A stretch of 64,000 nt of DNA, taken from Borreliella garinii. GTDB taxonomy: Bacteria > Spirochaetota > Spirochaetia > Borreliales > Borreliaceae. How positions within the stretch are numbered: the stretch's first letter is position 1; the number at the start of each line of letters is the position of its first letter. The position numbers and the translations under genes are program-made. Positions 33,198 to 42,506 of this stretch are shown piece after piece. Below the pieces are notes generated by a model, which was given only the letters and a program-made list of their open reading frames with translations, did no database searches and was not told where the DNA came from. The stretch is from positions 682,001-746,000 of the forward strand of contig NZ_CP018744.1 in NCBI RefSeq assembly GCF_001922545.1, written 5' to 3'.

Positions 33198-33851
33198 TTA
33201 TTTCCTAGCATACTTATTATTAGTTGCTATAAATATTAAAACTAATGCAAGCATTATTAACGCATAGATACTCATATTGGTTAGAATTAATGTTTTTAAG
33301 GTTGCAATAAATAATCCTAAAAATAGAATAGGAGAAAGAATGATTTTGTATTCTTTTAGCGAGTATGTTTGGCATTTTTTAACTTTTTTTTTAAAGATTA
33401 TTGCTGAAAATATTAACTTTATTGCATTAAGTATTGGCAATTCAATATATTCATAGATTCCAAAAATTTTGCTATTTAGGATTACTATTTCTAGATTTTT
33501 AGAAAATATTAGTCCAAATGCGAAGTATATGAGAATTGTTGAATTTTTGTTAAATGAAGAAGTTTCATTTAGGGTAAAAAAAAATATAAATATTAATAAT
33601 GGTACTATATAGTAGTATAAATGCTCTTTTATAAATATTGAAATTCCCAAATTTATTCTTGATGTGTAATTTAATTCAAATGATCTATATAAAATAAATT
33701 CTTGAGTTAAATAAAGAAAAGAAAAAATTGTTATTGCAAAAAATATTGCTAAAATATGGGCTTGGGTATTTTTTGTTTTGCTTTGTTTTAACTGAGTATT
33801 TATATAAATTTTTAATATTAATGGCAGACTCGTTAATAAAAATAAACTCAT
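33198..33851 (-). CDS. Integral membrane protein of unknown function
   Basis: 217 aa with six or seven hydrophobic segments spread over the whole length (for example ILAIFFAITIFSFLYLTQ, YYIVPLLIFIFFF, LFLGLFIATLKTLIL, IYALIMLALVLIFIA). No motif or charged active-site pattern is recognisable. The start ATG at 33851 lacks a strong Shine-Dalgarno. The lipoprotein gene follows after one base, so the two are likely cotranslated and may act together in the envelope. B31 BB0192 by order. Confidence 0.78.
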   Translation of the reverse strand: MSLFLLTSLPLILKIYINTQLKQSKTKNTQAHILAIFFAITIFSFLYLTQEFILYRSFELNYTSRINLGISIFIKEHLYYYIVPLLIFIFFFTLNETSSFNKNSTILIYFAFGLIFSKNLEIVILNSKIFGIYEYIELPILNAIKLIFSAIIFKKKVKKCQTYSLKEYKIILSPILFLGLFIATLKTLILTNMSIYALIMLALVLIFIATNNKYARK

Positions 33852-33886
33852 TGTAAGTACAATTCTACTTTTAAACGTTTTTTAAA

Positions 33887-33898
33887 TCAATCGATTGA
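33887..33898. promoter_or_regulatory. 12-bp palindrome in the divergent infC/membrane-protein spacer
   Basis: TCAATCGATTGA is a perfect palindrome 36 bases upstream of the membrane-protein gene start and 156 bases before infC. The whole 202-base spacer (33852-34053) should carry promoters for both directions and the infC leader. An operator role is only a possibility. Confidence 0.3.
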
Positions 33899-34053
33899 CT
33901 AAAAACTTGTATGATTTGGATATTTATTTTTTTATTAATGTTATTTTATTACTTTTTTCAAACATTATTCTTAGAATTTACTTTTTAGTGAATGTATATT
34001 AAAATTAATTATTAATTAATTAATTGATTGATTTAGGAGTATATATTTTTTAG

Positions 34054-34614
34054 ATGATAAATAGAAATGCCAATAGAGATAGGGATAGGTCTAGATCAAA
34101 TGACAAGGAATTGAAAATTAATTATAGAATTAAGGCCCGTGAGGTAAGAGTTATTTTTGAAAATGGAACACAAGAGGTTTTGTCAATTGAAGATGCTATT
34201 AAAAAAGCAAAAGAAGCTGGACTTGATTTAGTTGAGGTTTCTCCCAATGTATCTCCCCCGGTTTGTAAGATTATTGATTATGGAAAATATAAATTCCATC
34301 AAGAAAAGCGCCAAAAAGAGCAAAAAAAGAATCAAAAAGTAATTAAACTTAAAGAAGTTAGAATGCAGCCCAAGATAGATACCCATGACCTTGATTTTAA
34401 ATCAAAAAACATTTTAAGTTTTCTCAAAGATGGCAATAAGGTTAAAGTTACAATAAGATTTAGAGGTCGTGAGCTTGCTCATACATATTTAGGATATGAT
34501 ATTTTGAACAGTATTCTTGAAAAAGTAGGGGAGGTGAATTATGTTTTGGAGTCTGCGGCTAAAATGGAAGGCAAGACAATGTTTTTGATTGTAGCGCCTA
34601 AGTTTAAAAAATAA
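34054..34614 (+). CDS. infC: Translation initiation factor IF-3
   Basis: 186 aa. N-domain begins at about residue 17 ([19 protein letters not shown]), then the Lys-rich linker and C-domain with [18 protein letters not shown] and [16 protein letters not shown]-3 binds the 30S subunit and checks initiator tRNA and start codon. The ATG at 34054 has an in-frame stop directly before it, so it is the longest start; a good AGGAG lies 17 bases upstream, an unusually long spacing. The first 16 residues (Arg/Asp/Ser-rich) are absent from most IF-3 proteins. First gene of infC-rpmI-rplT. B31 BB0190 by order. Confidence 0.95.
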   Translation: MINRNANRDRDRSRSNDKELKINYRIKAREVRVIFENGTQEVLSIEDAIKKAKEAGLDLVEVSPNVSPPVCKIIDYGKYKFHQEKRQKEQKKNQKVIKLKEVRMQPKIDTHDLDFKSKNILSFLKDGNKVKVTIRFRGRELAHTYLGYDILNSILEKVGEVNYVLESAAKMEGKTMFLIVAPKFKK

Positions 34615-34636
34615 ATATTAAATTAAAGGGGATAAA

Positions 34637-34837
34637 ATGGCAAGTAAGATGAAAACACGCAAAAGTGCAAAAAAAAGATATTCTTTTACTGTAAATGGCA
34701 AAGTTAAGTATAAAAAACAAAATTTAAGACATATTTTGACAAAAAAATCTTCTAAGCGTAAAAGAAATTTAAGGAAATCGGGAAATCTTTCTTGTTTTGA
34801 AGTTAAAAGAATTAAAACTTTATTACCTTATGGTTAA
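34637..34837 (+). CDS. rpmI: 50S ribosomal protein L35
   Basis: 66 aa, the normal length. [22 protein letters not shown] and [18 protein letters not shown] are the hallmark L35 stretches. It lies between infC and rplT in the order found in most bacteria, 22 bases after infC, with AAAGGGG before the ATG. Structural protein of the large ribosomal subunit. Confidence 0.98.
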   Translation: MASKMKTRKSAKKRYSFTVNGKVKYKKQNLRHILTKKSSKRKRNLRKSGNLSCFEVKRIKTLLPYG

Positions 34838-34857
34838 AATAATTTTAGGAGATAGAT

Positions 34858-35205
34858 ATGGCTAGGGCTAAAAACGGCACAGTTCACATTGCAAGGCGTA
34901 AGCGAATTTTAAAAAAGACAAAAGGGTTTTGGGGTACAAAAAAGAGTAATTATAAAAAAGCTAAAGATACCTTGAGAAAGGGCATGATGTATGCTACAAG
35001 AGATAGAAAAGCTAGAAAAAGAGATTTTAGGCGCTTATGGATTTCAAGAATTTCGGCTGCTTTAAGTGATACTGGGATTAGTTATTCAAGGTTCATTGAG
35101 GGTTTGTTGAAGTCTAATATAAAAATTAATAGAAAAATTTTGTCTAATTTGGCGATTGAAGATGCTGAAGCTTTTAAAAAAATTGTTTTAGAAATAAGAA
35201 GATGA
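34858..35205 (+). CDS. rplT: 50S ribosomal protein L20
   Basis: 115 aa, the normal length. Basic N-terminal tail (RRKRILKKTKGFWGTKKSNY) and DRKARKRDFRRLWISRISAA are typical of L20, which binds 23S rRNA early in assembly. In other bacteria L20 represses its own operon by binding mRNA; no specific L20 site is recognised here. ATG preceded by TTAGGAGAT. Last ribosomal gene of the infC operon. Confidence 0.98.
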   Translation: MARAKNGTVHIARRKRILKKTKGFWGTKKSNYKKAKDTLRKGMMYATRDRKARKRDFRRLWISRISAALSDTGISYSRFIEGLLKSNIKINRKILSNLAIEDAEAFKKIVLEIRR

Positions 35206-35418
35206 AAAATAAAAACTCCTGGGAGGTTTAATTTTAAGGATTAGAGTTATTTTTTTGCGACATCTCATTAACTTTAGGGATTTGAAGATTTTTAGTCAAT
35301 GATAGCTAAAAGCAATTCAGAGGTTAAGAATAAAAGTTCCGCCTTGAAAAATAGCGCTAAATAAAAATGTTCTTATGTTGGCTTTTTGGGAGTTTAATTT
35401 ATTTTAAGGATTATTATT
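35206..35418 (+). other. rplT-to-86-aa-gene spacer with a direct repeat and tiny ORFs
   Basis: A sequence of about 30 bases (GGGAGGTTTAATTTTAAGGATTA) at 35221-35250 recurs imperfectly at 35388-35418, where its AAGGA is the ribosome-binding site of the 86-aa gene. After the first copy, two very short frames follow, 35255-35302 (TTG start) and 35299-35364 (ATG, 21 residues), overlapping as AATGA. This could be a decayed duplicate leader or a pair of small coupled ORFs; coding is unproven. Confidence 0.45.
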
Positions 35419-35679
35419 GTGCAGCTTATTTCTCTTAATAATATTGAAAAGCAAGAGAGTTATATTTATTATAGAAATGTATATTTTGCTGATGTTGTTT
35501 ATAAGTATAATGACACCTTAGAAGTCAAAAAAGTTAAGTTTGTAATTGAGGCTACGCCCTTAGGTGAAAAGCATGTCACCATTGATTTTGTAGATCTTTT
35601 GAATTATCCTGTTTTAAAGTTAATGGTTGCAATTAAAAGACGTGTAATTGATTTGGAATTTAAAGGTATGCTTCCTTGA
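35419..35679 (+). CDS. Small protein of unknown function upstream of tsaE
   Basis: 86 aa starting with GTG 8 bases after AAGGA. It is beta-rich with a basic C-terminus (AIKRRVIDLEFKG) and has no signal peptide, membrane helix or known motif. Its stop codon overlaps the TTG start of tsaE (TTGA), so it is translationally coupled to the t6A genes tsaE and tsaB. A role near ribosome or tRNA function would fit the location but is only inferred. B31 BB0187 by order. Confidence 0.8.
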   Translation: MQLISLNNIEKQESYIYYRNVYFADVVYKYNDTLEVKKVKFVIEATPLGEKHVTIDFVDLLNYPVLKLMVAIKRRVIDLEFKGMLP

Positions 35680-36089
35680 TTTTAGAATTTAAATCAGAAA
35701 AAAAAATGATAAATTTTTCCAAATCTTTTTTTTATCCTTTGCCAATTGGTAAAATATTTGTTTTAAGTGGTGATATGGGATCTGGAAAAACTAGTTTTTT
35801 AAAGGGACTTGCTCTTAACCTTGGAATTTCTTATTTTACAAGTCCAACTTATAACATTGTTAATGTTTATGATTTTATAGATTTTAAGTTTTATCATATT
35901 GATTTATATCGTGTTTTTTCTTTGGAAGAATTTGAACTTATTGGAGGATTGGAAATACTTTTGGATCTTGACTCAATTATTGCTATTGAATGGCCACAAA
36001 TTGCTTTAAGTATTGTTCCAAAAGACAGATTATTTTCTTTGACTTTTAAAATAGTTGGTTCAGGCAGGGTTATAGAACTTAATGATTAA
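35676..36089 (+). CDS. tsaE: tRNA threonylcarbamoyladenosine biosynthesis ATPase TsaE
   Basis: 137 aa. P-loop GDMGSGKTSFLKGLA (about 32-46), switch region SPTYNIVNVYDF and FYHIDLYRV, then AIEWPQI, all in TsaE/YjeE order. TsaE works with TsaB and TsaD to attach threonylcarbamoyl to A37 of ANN-decoding tRNAs, using ATP to reset the complex. The start is TTG at 35676, overlapping the upstream stop; the first residues ILEFKSEKKMINFSK match the family's N-terminal strand and helix, supporting it over the ATG at 35706. tsaB overlaps its end by 8 bases. B31 BB0186 by order. Confidence 0.93.
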   Translation: MILEFKSEKKMINFSKSFFYPLPIGKIFVLSGDMGSGKTSFLKGLALNLGISYFTSPTYNIVNVYDFIDFKFYHIDLYRVFSLEEFELIGGLEILLDLDSIIAIEWPQIALSIVPKDRLFSLTFKIVGSGRVIELND

Positions 36090-36735
36090 TGCACTTTCAT
36101 TTGAATATTCATATAAAGCATTAATAGTTTATTGTAGAATTAACAATAGGGATTTTTCATTATTTGAACTTAAATCGAATTTTAATTTTAGTATTCCAAA
36201 AATTTTCAATGATTTTGTGATTACAAATAACATTGATCTTAATCAAATTAAATTAATTATAAATTCTTGTGGACCCGGTTCTTTTACTGGCCTTAGGATT
36301 AGTTTAAGTTTTGTCAAAGGGCTTGCTTTAGGCCTTTCTATTCCTTTTGTCAATATTTCTACATTGGATGTTTTTGCAAATGTAGTTAAAAACAGTTCCA
36401 GTGTAATTGTATTAACTTTTACCGCTGGTAAATATTTTCTTGGGCATTATAAAAATTGCGAATTGATAGGGAAGATTTTATGTTTTTCTAAGGAAGATTT
36501 GTTTGAATATCTAAATCAGATTGATCCAAATTCAGTGCTTATTGGTAACAATCTTGAGAATATTTCTGAAAAGTTTAGTTATAAATTTGAAATCATTGAA
36601 AATTTAAGTTCGTTTGGAAGAATTTTAACAGAACTTGGGATAGCTAAATATTTAAAAAATCGGAAAAGTGATGATATTTTATCAGGGCCTATTTACATAA
36701 GGCAAAGTGATGCAGAGATTAATTTTCATTCTTAA
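36082..36735 (+). CDS. tsaB: tRNA threonylcarbamoyladenosine biosynthesis protein TsaB
   Basis: 217 aa. [25 protein letters not shown] is the TsaB/Kae1-like ASKHA signature, followed by [12 protein letters not shown]. TsaB is a catalytically inactive partner that dimerises with TsaD in t6A synthesis. Coupled to tsaE (8-base overlap). Its 3' end overlaps the convergent csrA by 17 bases, so the two messages are antisense there. B31 BB0185 by order. Confidence 0.93.
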   Translation: MINALSFEYSYKALIVYCRINNRDFSLFELKSNFNFSIPKIFNDFVITNNIDLNQIKLIINSCGPGSFTGLRISLSFVKGLALGLSIPFVNISTLDVFANVVKNSSSVIVLTFTAGKYFLGHYKNCELIGKILCFSKEDLFEYLNQIDPNSVLIGNNLENISEKFSYKFEIIENLSSFGRILTELGIAKYLKNRKSDDILSGPIYIRQSDAEINFHS

Positions 36736-36964
36736 AATAATGATTGAATAAACTTTTAATTTTACTTATATTGTGTTTGTCTTTTAGCATTGATTTTTTA
36801 TTTTCTTCTATAATAAATTTATAAATTTCAGATCGAAATATTTTAATGTTTTCAGGAGCTTTAATTGCAATTTTAACAGTATCCTTTTTTATTTCTAATA
36901 TTAAAACTTCAATATCAGAGTTTATTTTAATACTTTCATTTACTTTTCTTGACAATACTAGCAT
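36719..36964 (-). CDS. csrA: Carbon storage regulator CsrA
   Basis: 81 aa. [14 protein letters not shown] is the nearly invariant CsrA start, followed by [29 protein letters not shown] with the RNA-binding Arg equivalent to R44. The C-terminal tail after residue 55 is longer than in E. coli CsrA (61 aa). CsrA binds GGA-containing mRNA leaders and in B. burgdorferi affects flagellin synthesis. It lies 2 bases after fliW, the gene of its protein antagonist, at the end of the flgK-flgL-fliW-csrA unit. B31 BB0184 by order. Confidence 0.97.
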   Translation of the reverse strand: MLVLSRKVNESIKINSDIEVLILEIKKDTVKIAIKAPENIKIFRSEIYKFIIEENKKSMLKDKHNISKIKSLFNHYFKNEN

Positions 36965-36966
36965 CT

Positions 36967-37359
36967 TTATTCCTTGAAAACTTTATGGTGTAGTGAGTAT
37001 TTTTCATTTGTGCATATAGCTTGTTTTCCAAGTAATTTTTTTTTGTTTATTATGATTGGTGCTTTCAGGTTAGCTGTAATGTCTTTATAATCATTAACAT
37101 GCATATTGATTATACATAGGATAACTCTTTCATCCTCTTCTTTTGCTTTAATGTCTGACCAATCTTTTTCCTGGATATTTGGTAAGTATTCGCTTAAAAA
37201 ATTAAAAGGAGATGTTACTAAAAAGCTTACGTCTTTATTGATGGATTGCATAATGGAAAAAGGCTTATATTTAGAGTCTTTTATTATAAATTTTTTAATG
37301 TTTTCAAATCCAAGTATCCCTTCAGGGAAATCAAATCCTATACTTTTTTCATTTATCAT
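36967..37359 (-). CDS. fliW: Flagellar assembly factor FliW
   Basis: 130 aa. [35 protein letters not shown] and [23 protein letters not shown] are the conserved FliW segments. FliW binds either flagellin or CsrA, so free flagellin level controls CsrA repression. The position between flgL and csrA, with one or two base gaps, matches this three-way switch. B31 BB0183 by order. Confidence 0.96.
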   Translation of the reverse strand: MINEKSIGFDFPEGILGFENIKKFIIKDSKYKPFSIMQSINKDVSFLVTSPFNFLSEYLPNIQEKDWSDIKAKEEDERVILCIINMHVNDYKDITANLKAPIIINKKKLLGKQAICTNEKYSLHHKVFKE

Positions 37360-37360
37360 T

Positions 37361-38635
37361 CTATTTTATGAAATCCAACAAAGTTGTTTGCATTATTTTG
37401 GCAGAGATTCCTAAAGATACTTGATAAGCTAAGCTTGCCATATTTAAATTAGTTATTGCCTTTGTTACGTCAAGATCGGTGTATTGGACCATATCTTCTT
37501 TCATGTCCGCAGCCTCTTTGCTTATTCTTTCATAACTTCTATCAAGTCTATTTTCTTTTGCTCCAAGATCTGCAACAGATATAAGTAATCTTTTTAAGCT
37601 TTCATCAATTTCTGCTAGACTTCTACTTCCAACAAGCTCTTCTTTATTATTGTAAAGTGTGTCTCTGAGTTCAATAAGCGCATCGAAAATAGATCTGCTT
37701 CTAACTTCTGTACTGCTAGAAAGGTTGTAAGGAGGTAGTTTAGTATCATTATTTTTAGTAAGTATTCCAAGTGTTTGTAAAACATTCGATTCTTTTGCTT
37801 CTGTTATCCAAATTTGGTGTGGAGTTGTAGTTTTAATAGACAATGAGTTTAAAACGGGATCAACGCTTGCTTCAACAGGGGCTGAAGACTCATTGATTTT
37901 TGCAACAATGTCAAGAGCAGTATCTCCTGTTGTTAGTCCTATTTCAACATTGTCAATATAAATTTTTGTATTTTCTTTTACGGTAAACCCATTAGTGTTT
38001 ATTGATGATATAATATTTTGGTTTTGCAAGAAAAATATTTTATTCCCAGGATAATTATTTGATATATGCACATCATTGTATACTTCTGTTTTCTTTTCAG
38101 CTTGATTTCCATTATATTCTACTTTGATTATTTGAGGACCTTCACCGTCTTTGCTTATTTTGCTTATTTTGTTCTCTCTAGTCACTTTAAATGCTTCGCT
38201 ATCAATTTTGGTCCCCGAGAATATACTGTATCCATCAGGCCCTTTAGCGTTTGCTATTGCAATAGCATCTTCTAGTAAAGCATTTACTTCTTTTGATATC
38301 ATTTTTTTGTCATCTGCTTCGTAAGTTCCGCTTGCTCCTTGAATGGCAATTTCTTTAGCTCGTGTTAAAATATTTGTAAGAGATTGTAAGTATCCTTCTG
38401 TATATCGTAGGTTGCCTTTAGAAGTGCCAATATTTTTTATGTATACATTAAGTTTAAATATGTCGCTATCGAGCCTTATTGCGTGAGTAACGCCTGTTGG
38501 ATCGTTTCTTAGTTTTACAATCCTTTTACCGCCTTTGTATAAGTTTTCTAAAAGTTTTGTAATTTTAGATTCTTGCTCTGCTGCAGAGGTTTTTAAATTT
38601 TCATATGTTAATGGATGACTTACTCTATTTATCAT
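37361..38635 (-). CDS. flgL: Flagellar hook-filament junction protein FlgL
   Basis: 424 aa. The N-terminal helix [15 protein letters not shown] and coiled segment, [25 protein letters not shown] and the C-terminal helix [34 protein letters not shown] follow the flagellin-like FlgL pattern; the middle is the variable domain. It links the hook cap side to the filament in the periplasmic flagellum. Located 2 bases after flgK. B31 BB0182 by order. Confidence 0.96.
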   Translation of the reverse strand: MINRVSHPLTYENLKTSAAEQESKITKLLENLYKGGKRIVKLRNDPTGVTHAIRLDSDIFKLNVYIKNIGTSKGNLRYTEGYLQSLTNILTRAKEIAIQGASGTYEADDKKMISKEVNALLEDAIAIANAKGPDGYSIFSGTKIDSEAFKVTRENKISKISKDGEGPQIIKVEYNGNQAEKKTEVYNDVHISNNYPGNKIFFLQNQNIISSINTNGFTVKENTKIYIDNVEIGLTTGDTALDIVAKINESSAPVEASVDPVLNSLSIKTTTPHQIWITEAKESNVLQTLGILTKNNDTKLPPYNLSSSTEVRSRSIFDALIELRDTLYNNKEELVGSRSLAEIDESLKRLLISVADLGAKENRLDRSYERISKEAADMKEDMVQYTDLDVTKAITNLNMASLAYQVSLGISAKIMQTTLLDFIK

Positions 38636-38637
38636 GC

Positions 38638-40521
38638 TTATACTCCCATTTTATTTATTACTGTGTCTATTAGTTCGGCAGAAACGGTGATAAATTTACT
38701 TGCTGCAATAAAGGCTTGTTGAAATTCGATCATGTTTGCAAGTTCTTCATCTTTATTTACTCCAGAAATAGACATTCTTAGATCTGTTAAATCTTTTAAT
38801 ATTTGAGATTGGCTTTCTTTTGTGATTTCTGATATTTGTCCTTTTATTGCTATATTTGATGCTGTATTTGCAAAGTAATCATTTAGTGTTAAATTTTTAC
38901 CAATCATAATCTGAGAATTTCCAAAAGAGGAGATTCTCAATGCTGCTTGGTTATCTCCAATAGATATTTCATTTGTTGGACTATTAATTCCCGCTGCTAT
39001 TTTTGAAGGATCTAAGTCTATTGTGTCTGCAACTTTTATCCATGCCGCAGGATTTTTTAGAGGCGAAATTGAATAAGTGGATTTAGGGGTTAATTTGTCT
39101 ATTGTGTCAATATTTCTATAATCATAAGCTCCCTCAGGTCCAGATTCATTTAATATTCCTGTATATTTTGTAAGAAATAATCCAGAATCTTCTATATGTT
39201 TAATTCTAAATGTTATGTTTTCATTTTCTTGTTCTTTAACTGCTTTGATTTCAAACTTACCTTCTGAGTTAATTCTTGCTGTAACTTGTGCATTTGAATT
39301 GTTTATTCTATTTATCAGATCTTGAACTGTATCTGGAGCATTGTAAGGTATTTCTATAATCTCATTGCTATTAGTAGCCTCAAATTTAAGAGTTCCATAA
39401 AATCCCAATTTCTCTTCTGGGAATATTTCGTTTGTGCTATTAATTTTGAAAACATGAACGGAGTCAAATTGGCCATTTCCGTTAGTATCATATCGAGCGC
39501 GATCATCAGTTAGTTTTAGCTCTTTAGAAAAAAAGCTTCTTCCATTTTTTTTGTCCATCCCATACCCTGTTTCATGTATTTCGTTAACAAGCTCTATAAT
39601 GTTGACAGCTAAATTATTTAGTTCATTGATTTCATTTTTAATCTCTTCATCTCTTATGTTAAGCAAAGATCCAAGCTTTCCCGTTTCAAGGTTAACTTTA
39701 TCATTGTTTGCCCATAAAATGCTCCATCTGGTTCTGGTAGGTCCGTTTGTAGCTTCTAGTTTAAACTCATTAGCAATTGAACCTTGTACAAGGTGTCTTC
39801 CTTCTGAGTGAATTAAAAATTCATTGGGATCTTGTTTGTTTTCAATTGATACACTTATTAAATTGCCCAATTTTTCAACCATTAAATCTCTTGCGTCCAT
39901 TAAGTCATTTGGATTGTCTTTCATTGCTTGAGATTTTGAAATTTGTTTATTAAGATTTGCAATGTTTTTAATGTAATTGTTTGCCTCATCTGTTGTAATT
40001 TTTATTTCATCGTTTGCCATTATGTAAATTCTTTCTAGTGAATGGAATCTGCTTCTTATTAATTCGCAAAAAGACTTGCCTCTTTCTAGAATTATTTTTC
40101 TTTCTGCTAAACCTTGTGGTTGATTTGCTAGATCTTGCCAACTTTCCCAAAAATCATTTAATCTTTTTCTTATTGATTGATCTTCAGGCTCATTATAAAC
40201 ATCTTCTAACATTGATATAAACTTGTCTTGTGAAGTCCAGTACCCTAGTCGGTGTGATTCTTCAACGATTCTTGTGTTAAGTAGTTCATCTTTTACTCTG
40301 TCTATAGATTGAACCACTATTCCCTGGCCCAATTGTCCTTGCTTTTTAGCTCTGTTTAGTTGCGGAGCATAAAGAGGAATTTCGGTTTTCATTGTTACTC
40401 TTTGCCTTGAATATCCAGGTTTTGTAGCATTAGATAAATTATGACCAACTGTATTCATGGCATCTTTATGTGCAAATAAACTTCTTTTGCCAATTTCTAT
40501 TCCTGAAAATGTTGAATCCAC
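38638..40521 (-). CDS. flgK: Flagellar hook-associated protein FlgK
   Basis: 627 aa, a usual FlgK size. The N-terminal [38 protein letters not shown] is the rod/hook-family signature, and the C-terminal [33 protein letters not shown] matches the family C-terminal helix. It forms the first junction ring between hook and filament. A purine-rich site (TTTAAAGGAG) precedes the start in the 11-base gap after the FlgN-like gene. B31 BB0181 by order. Confidence 0.97.
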   Translation of the reverse strand: MDSTFSGIEIGKRSLFAHKDAMNTVGHNLSNATKPGYSRQRVTMKTEIPLYAPQLNRAKKQGQLGQGIVVQSIDRVKDELLNTRIVEESHRLGYWTSQDKFISMLEDVYNEPEDQSIRKRLNDFWESWQDLANQPQGLAERKIILERGKSFCELIRSRFHSLERIYIMANDEIKITTDEANNYIKNIANLNKQISKSQAMKDNPNDLMDARDLMVEKLGNLISVSIENKQDPNEFLIHSEGRHLVQGSIANEFKLEATNGPTRTRWSILWANNDKVNLETGKLGSLLNIRDEEIKNEINELNNLAVNIIELVNEIHETGYGMDKKNGRSFFSKELKLTDDRARYDTNGNGQFDSVHVFKINSTNEIFPEEKLGFYGTLKFEATNSNEIIEIPYNAPDTVQDLINRINNSNAQVTARINSEGKFEIKAVKEQENENITFRIKHIEDSGLFLTKYTGILNESGPEGAYDYRNIDTIDKLTPKSTYSISPLKNPAAWIKVADTIDLDPSKIAAGINSPTNEISIGDNQAALRISSFGNSQIMIGKNLTLNDYFANTASNIAIKGQISEITKESQSQILKDLTDLRMSISGVNKDEELANMIEFQQAFIAASKFITVSAELIDTVINKMGV

Positions 40522-40532
40522 TCTAAACTCCT

Positions 40533-41027
40533 TTAAAGTTTTTTATTTATTAAAACGGAAGCTTCTTTTGAGCATCCAATTTTTGGCCCGTAAGGGTTTT
40601 TGTAAGTTACATTTTCTATACTTTCTTGGACATCTTGAAATATTATTGCTAACATGTCAAGGGATGTGTTTACATAGCTTTGTATTATGTAGTTTAAATT
40701 TTTGATATTCAGTATTCCAATTTTCAATTTATGTAGATAGTTGTATATTTCTTTTTTGTAAATTGTAGTCAATTTTTCTACAGCTTCGTAAGTTGACTCA
40801 AAGTTTTTATTTTGGGTAAATTTTTTCCAAATTTCGTCTCTTTTGCTTTCAATTTCTTGAAAATTTTCAAGTAATATTTTTGTTTTGTTTGAAATCTCTT
40901 TAAGTCCAATTTCATTTTTATTGTCGATATTTTCTTTTATTTTTAGGTATGACTTATATATTTCTTCTACTAAAAAAAGCTCTTCTTTTAAAACCTCTTT
41001 TAGTTCAATTTCAAGTTTTGCTTTCAT
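40533..41027 (-). CDS. FlgN-like flagellar export chaperone
   Basis: 164 aa, almost all helical, with long Lys/Glu heptads ([40 protein letters not shown]), the general pattern of FlgN chaperones. FlgN proteins hold FlgK and FlgL before export. Sequence similarity in this family is always low, so the call relies partly on its place directly upstream of flgK and flgL. Near the C-terminus, [12 protein letters not shown] may be the substrate-binding end. First gene of the minus-strand flagellar unit. B31 BB0180 by order. Confidence 0.75.
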   Translation of the reverse strand: MKAKLEIELKEVLKEELFLVEEIYKSYLKIKENIDNKNEIGLKEISNKTKILLENFQEIESKRDEIWKKFTQNKNFESTYEAVEKLTTIYKKEIYNYLHKLKIGILNIKNLNYIIQSYVNTSLDMLAIIFQDVQESIENVTYKNPYGPKIGCSKEASVLINKKL

Positions 41028-41109
41028 TTTTATGAAATTAATTATAAGCCATTATAAATATATTTACAAATCAATTTTGTCTTTTTATTGTGTTATAATG
41101 CATTAAGGT

Positions 41110-42504
41110 ATGAGTAAGCTTTTTGAAAGAGATGATGACATTGTAGCTCTTGCAACCCCTTTTTTAAGTAGTGCTTTATGCGTGATTCGTAGTAGCGGTG
41201 CTTCTTCTATTTCTAAATTTTCTAAAATCTTTTCAAATCATTCAGCTCTTAATTCAGCACCTGGGAATACAATTCATTATGGTTATATATTGGATAATGA
41301 GAATAATTGCAAGGTAGATGAAGTTGTTGTGTGTTTATATCGAGCGCCAAAGAGCTTTACGGGGCAAGATTCCATTGAAGTTATAGCTCATGGCTCTGTG
41401 ATTGGGATTAAAAAAATTATAGATTTGTTTTTAAAAAGTGGGTTTAGGATGGCTGAGCCTGGTGAATTTACTTTACGTTCATTTCTTGCTAAAAAAATTG
41501 ATCTTACAAAAGCAGAAGCAATCAATGAGATTATTTTTGCCAAGACTAATAAAACTTATTCTCTTGCAGTTAATAAGCTTTCTGGAGCTTTATTTGTTAA
41601 AATAGATGCAATAAAAGGATGTATTTTAAACTTTCTCTCAGCTGTTAGTGTTTATCTTGACTATGAGGTTGATGACCATGAGATTAGCATCCCATTTGAC
41701 TTGATTTTAAATAGCAAAGCTGAGCTTAAGAAATTAATTAATTCTTATAAGGTTTATGAAAAAATTGATCATGGTGTTACTTTGGTTTTAGCAGGCTCTG
41801 TTAATGCTGGAAAGTCTTCGTTATTTAATATGTTTCTCAAAAAAGATAGATCAATTGTCTCTTCATACCCTGGTACCACAAGGGATTATATTGAAGCAAG
41901 TTTTGAGCTTGATGGCATTTTATTTAATCTTTTTGATACAGCAGGTCTTAGAGATGCTGATAATTTTGTTGAGAGACTAGGAATTGAGAAAAGTAATTCT
42001 TTAATAAAGGAAGCATCTTTAGTAATTTATGTGATTGACGTTAGTTCAAATTTAACAAGAGAGGATTTCTTGTTTATTGATTCAAATAAATCTAATAGTA
42101 AAATATTATTCGTTTTAAATAAGATAGATTTAAATATAAATAAATCTACTGAGGAATTTGTTCGTTCAAACGTCTTAAATTCTTCAAATTTAATAATGAT
42201 TAGTACTAAAAATTTAGAAGGAATAGATATTCTTTATGACAAAATAAAGACGCTAATCTCTTATGAGAAAGTAGAGATTGGACTTGATGATATAATAATA
42301 TCTTCAAGTCGTCAGATGCAACTTTTAGAGAAAGCTTATGCTTTGGTTTTAGATTTATTGAATAAAATTGATCGCCAAGTAAGTTATGATATGTTAGCAT
42401 TTGATGCTTATGAGATTATTAATTGTTTAGGTGAAATAACGGGAGAAGTTAGTAGTGAAGATGTTCTTGACAATATGTTTAAGAATTTTTGTTTGGGGAA
42501 ATAA
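41110..42504 (+). CDS. mnmE: tRNA modification GTPase MnmE
   Basis: 464 aa. N-terminal formyl-folate-binding domain ([40 protein letters not shown]), then an inserted G domain with GSVNAGKSS (about 231), [18 protein letters not shown] and NKID, and the C-terminal catalytic CLGK. With MnmG it installs the 5-carboxymethylaminomethyl group on wobble U34 of certain tRNAs. mnmG follows after 2 bases. The flagellar unit diverges upstream, with 82 bases between the starts. B31 BB0179 (thdF) by order. Confidence 0.97.
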   Translation: MSKLFERDDDIVALATPFLSSALCVIRSSGASSISKFSKIFSNHSALNSAPGNTIHYGYILDNENNCKVDEVVVCLYRAPKSFTGQDSIEVIAHGSVIGIKKIIDLFLKSGFRMAEPGEFTLRSFLAKKIDLTKAEAINEIIFAKTNKTYSLAVNKLSGALFVKIDAIKGCILNFLSAVSVYLDYEVDDHEISIPFDLILNSKAELKKLINSYKVYEKIDHGVTLVLAGSVNAGKSSLFNMFLKKDRSIVSSYPGTTRDYIEASFELDGILFNLFDTAGLRDADNFVERLGIEKSNSLIKEASLVIYVIDVSSNLTREDFLFIDSNKSNSKILFVLNKIDLNINKSTEEFVRSNVLNSSNLIMISTKNLEGIDILYDKIKTLISYEKVEIGLDDIIISSSRQMQLLEKAYALVLDLLNKIDRQVSYDMLAFDAYEIINCLGEITGEVSSEDVLDNMFKNFCLGK

Positions 42505-42506
42505 AT

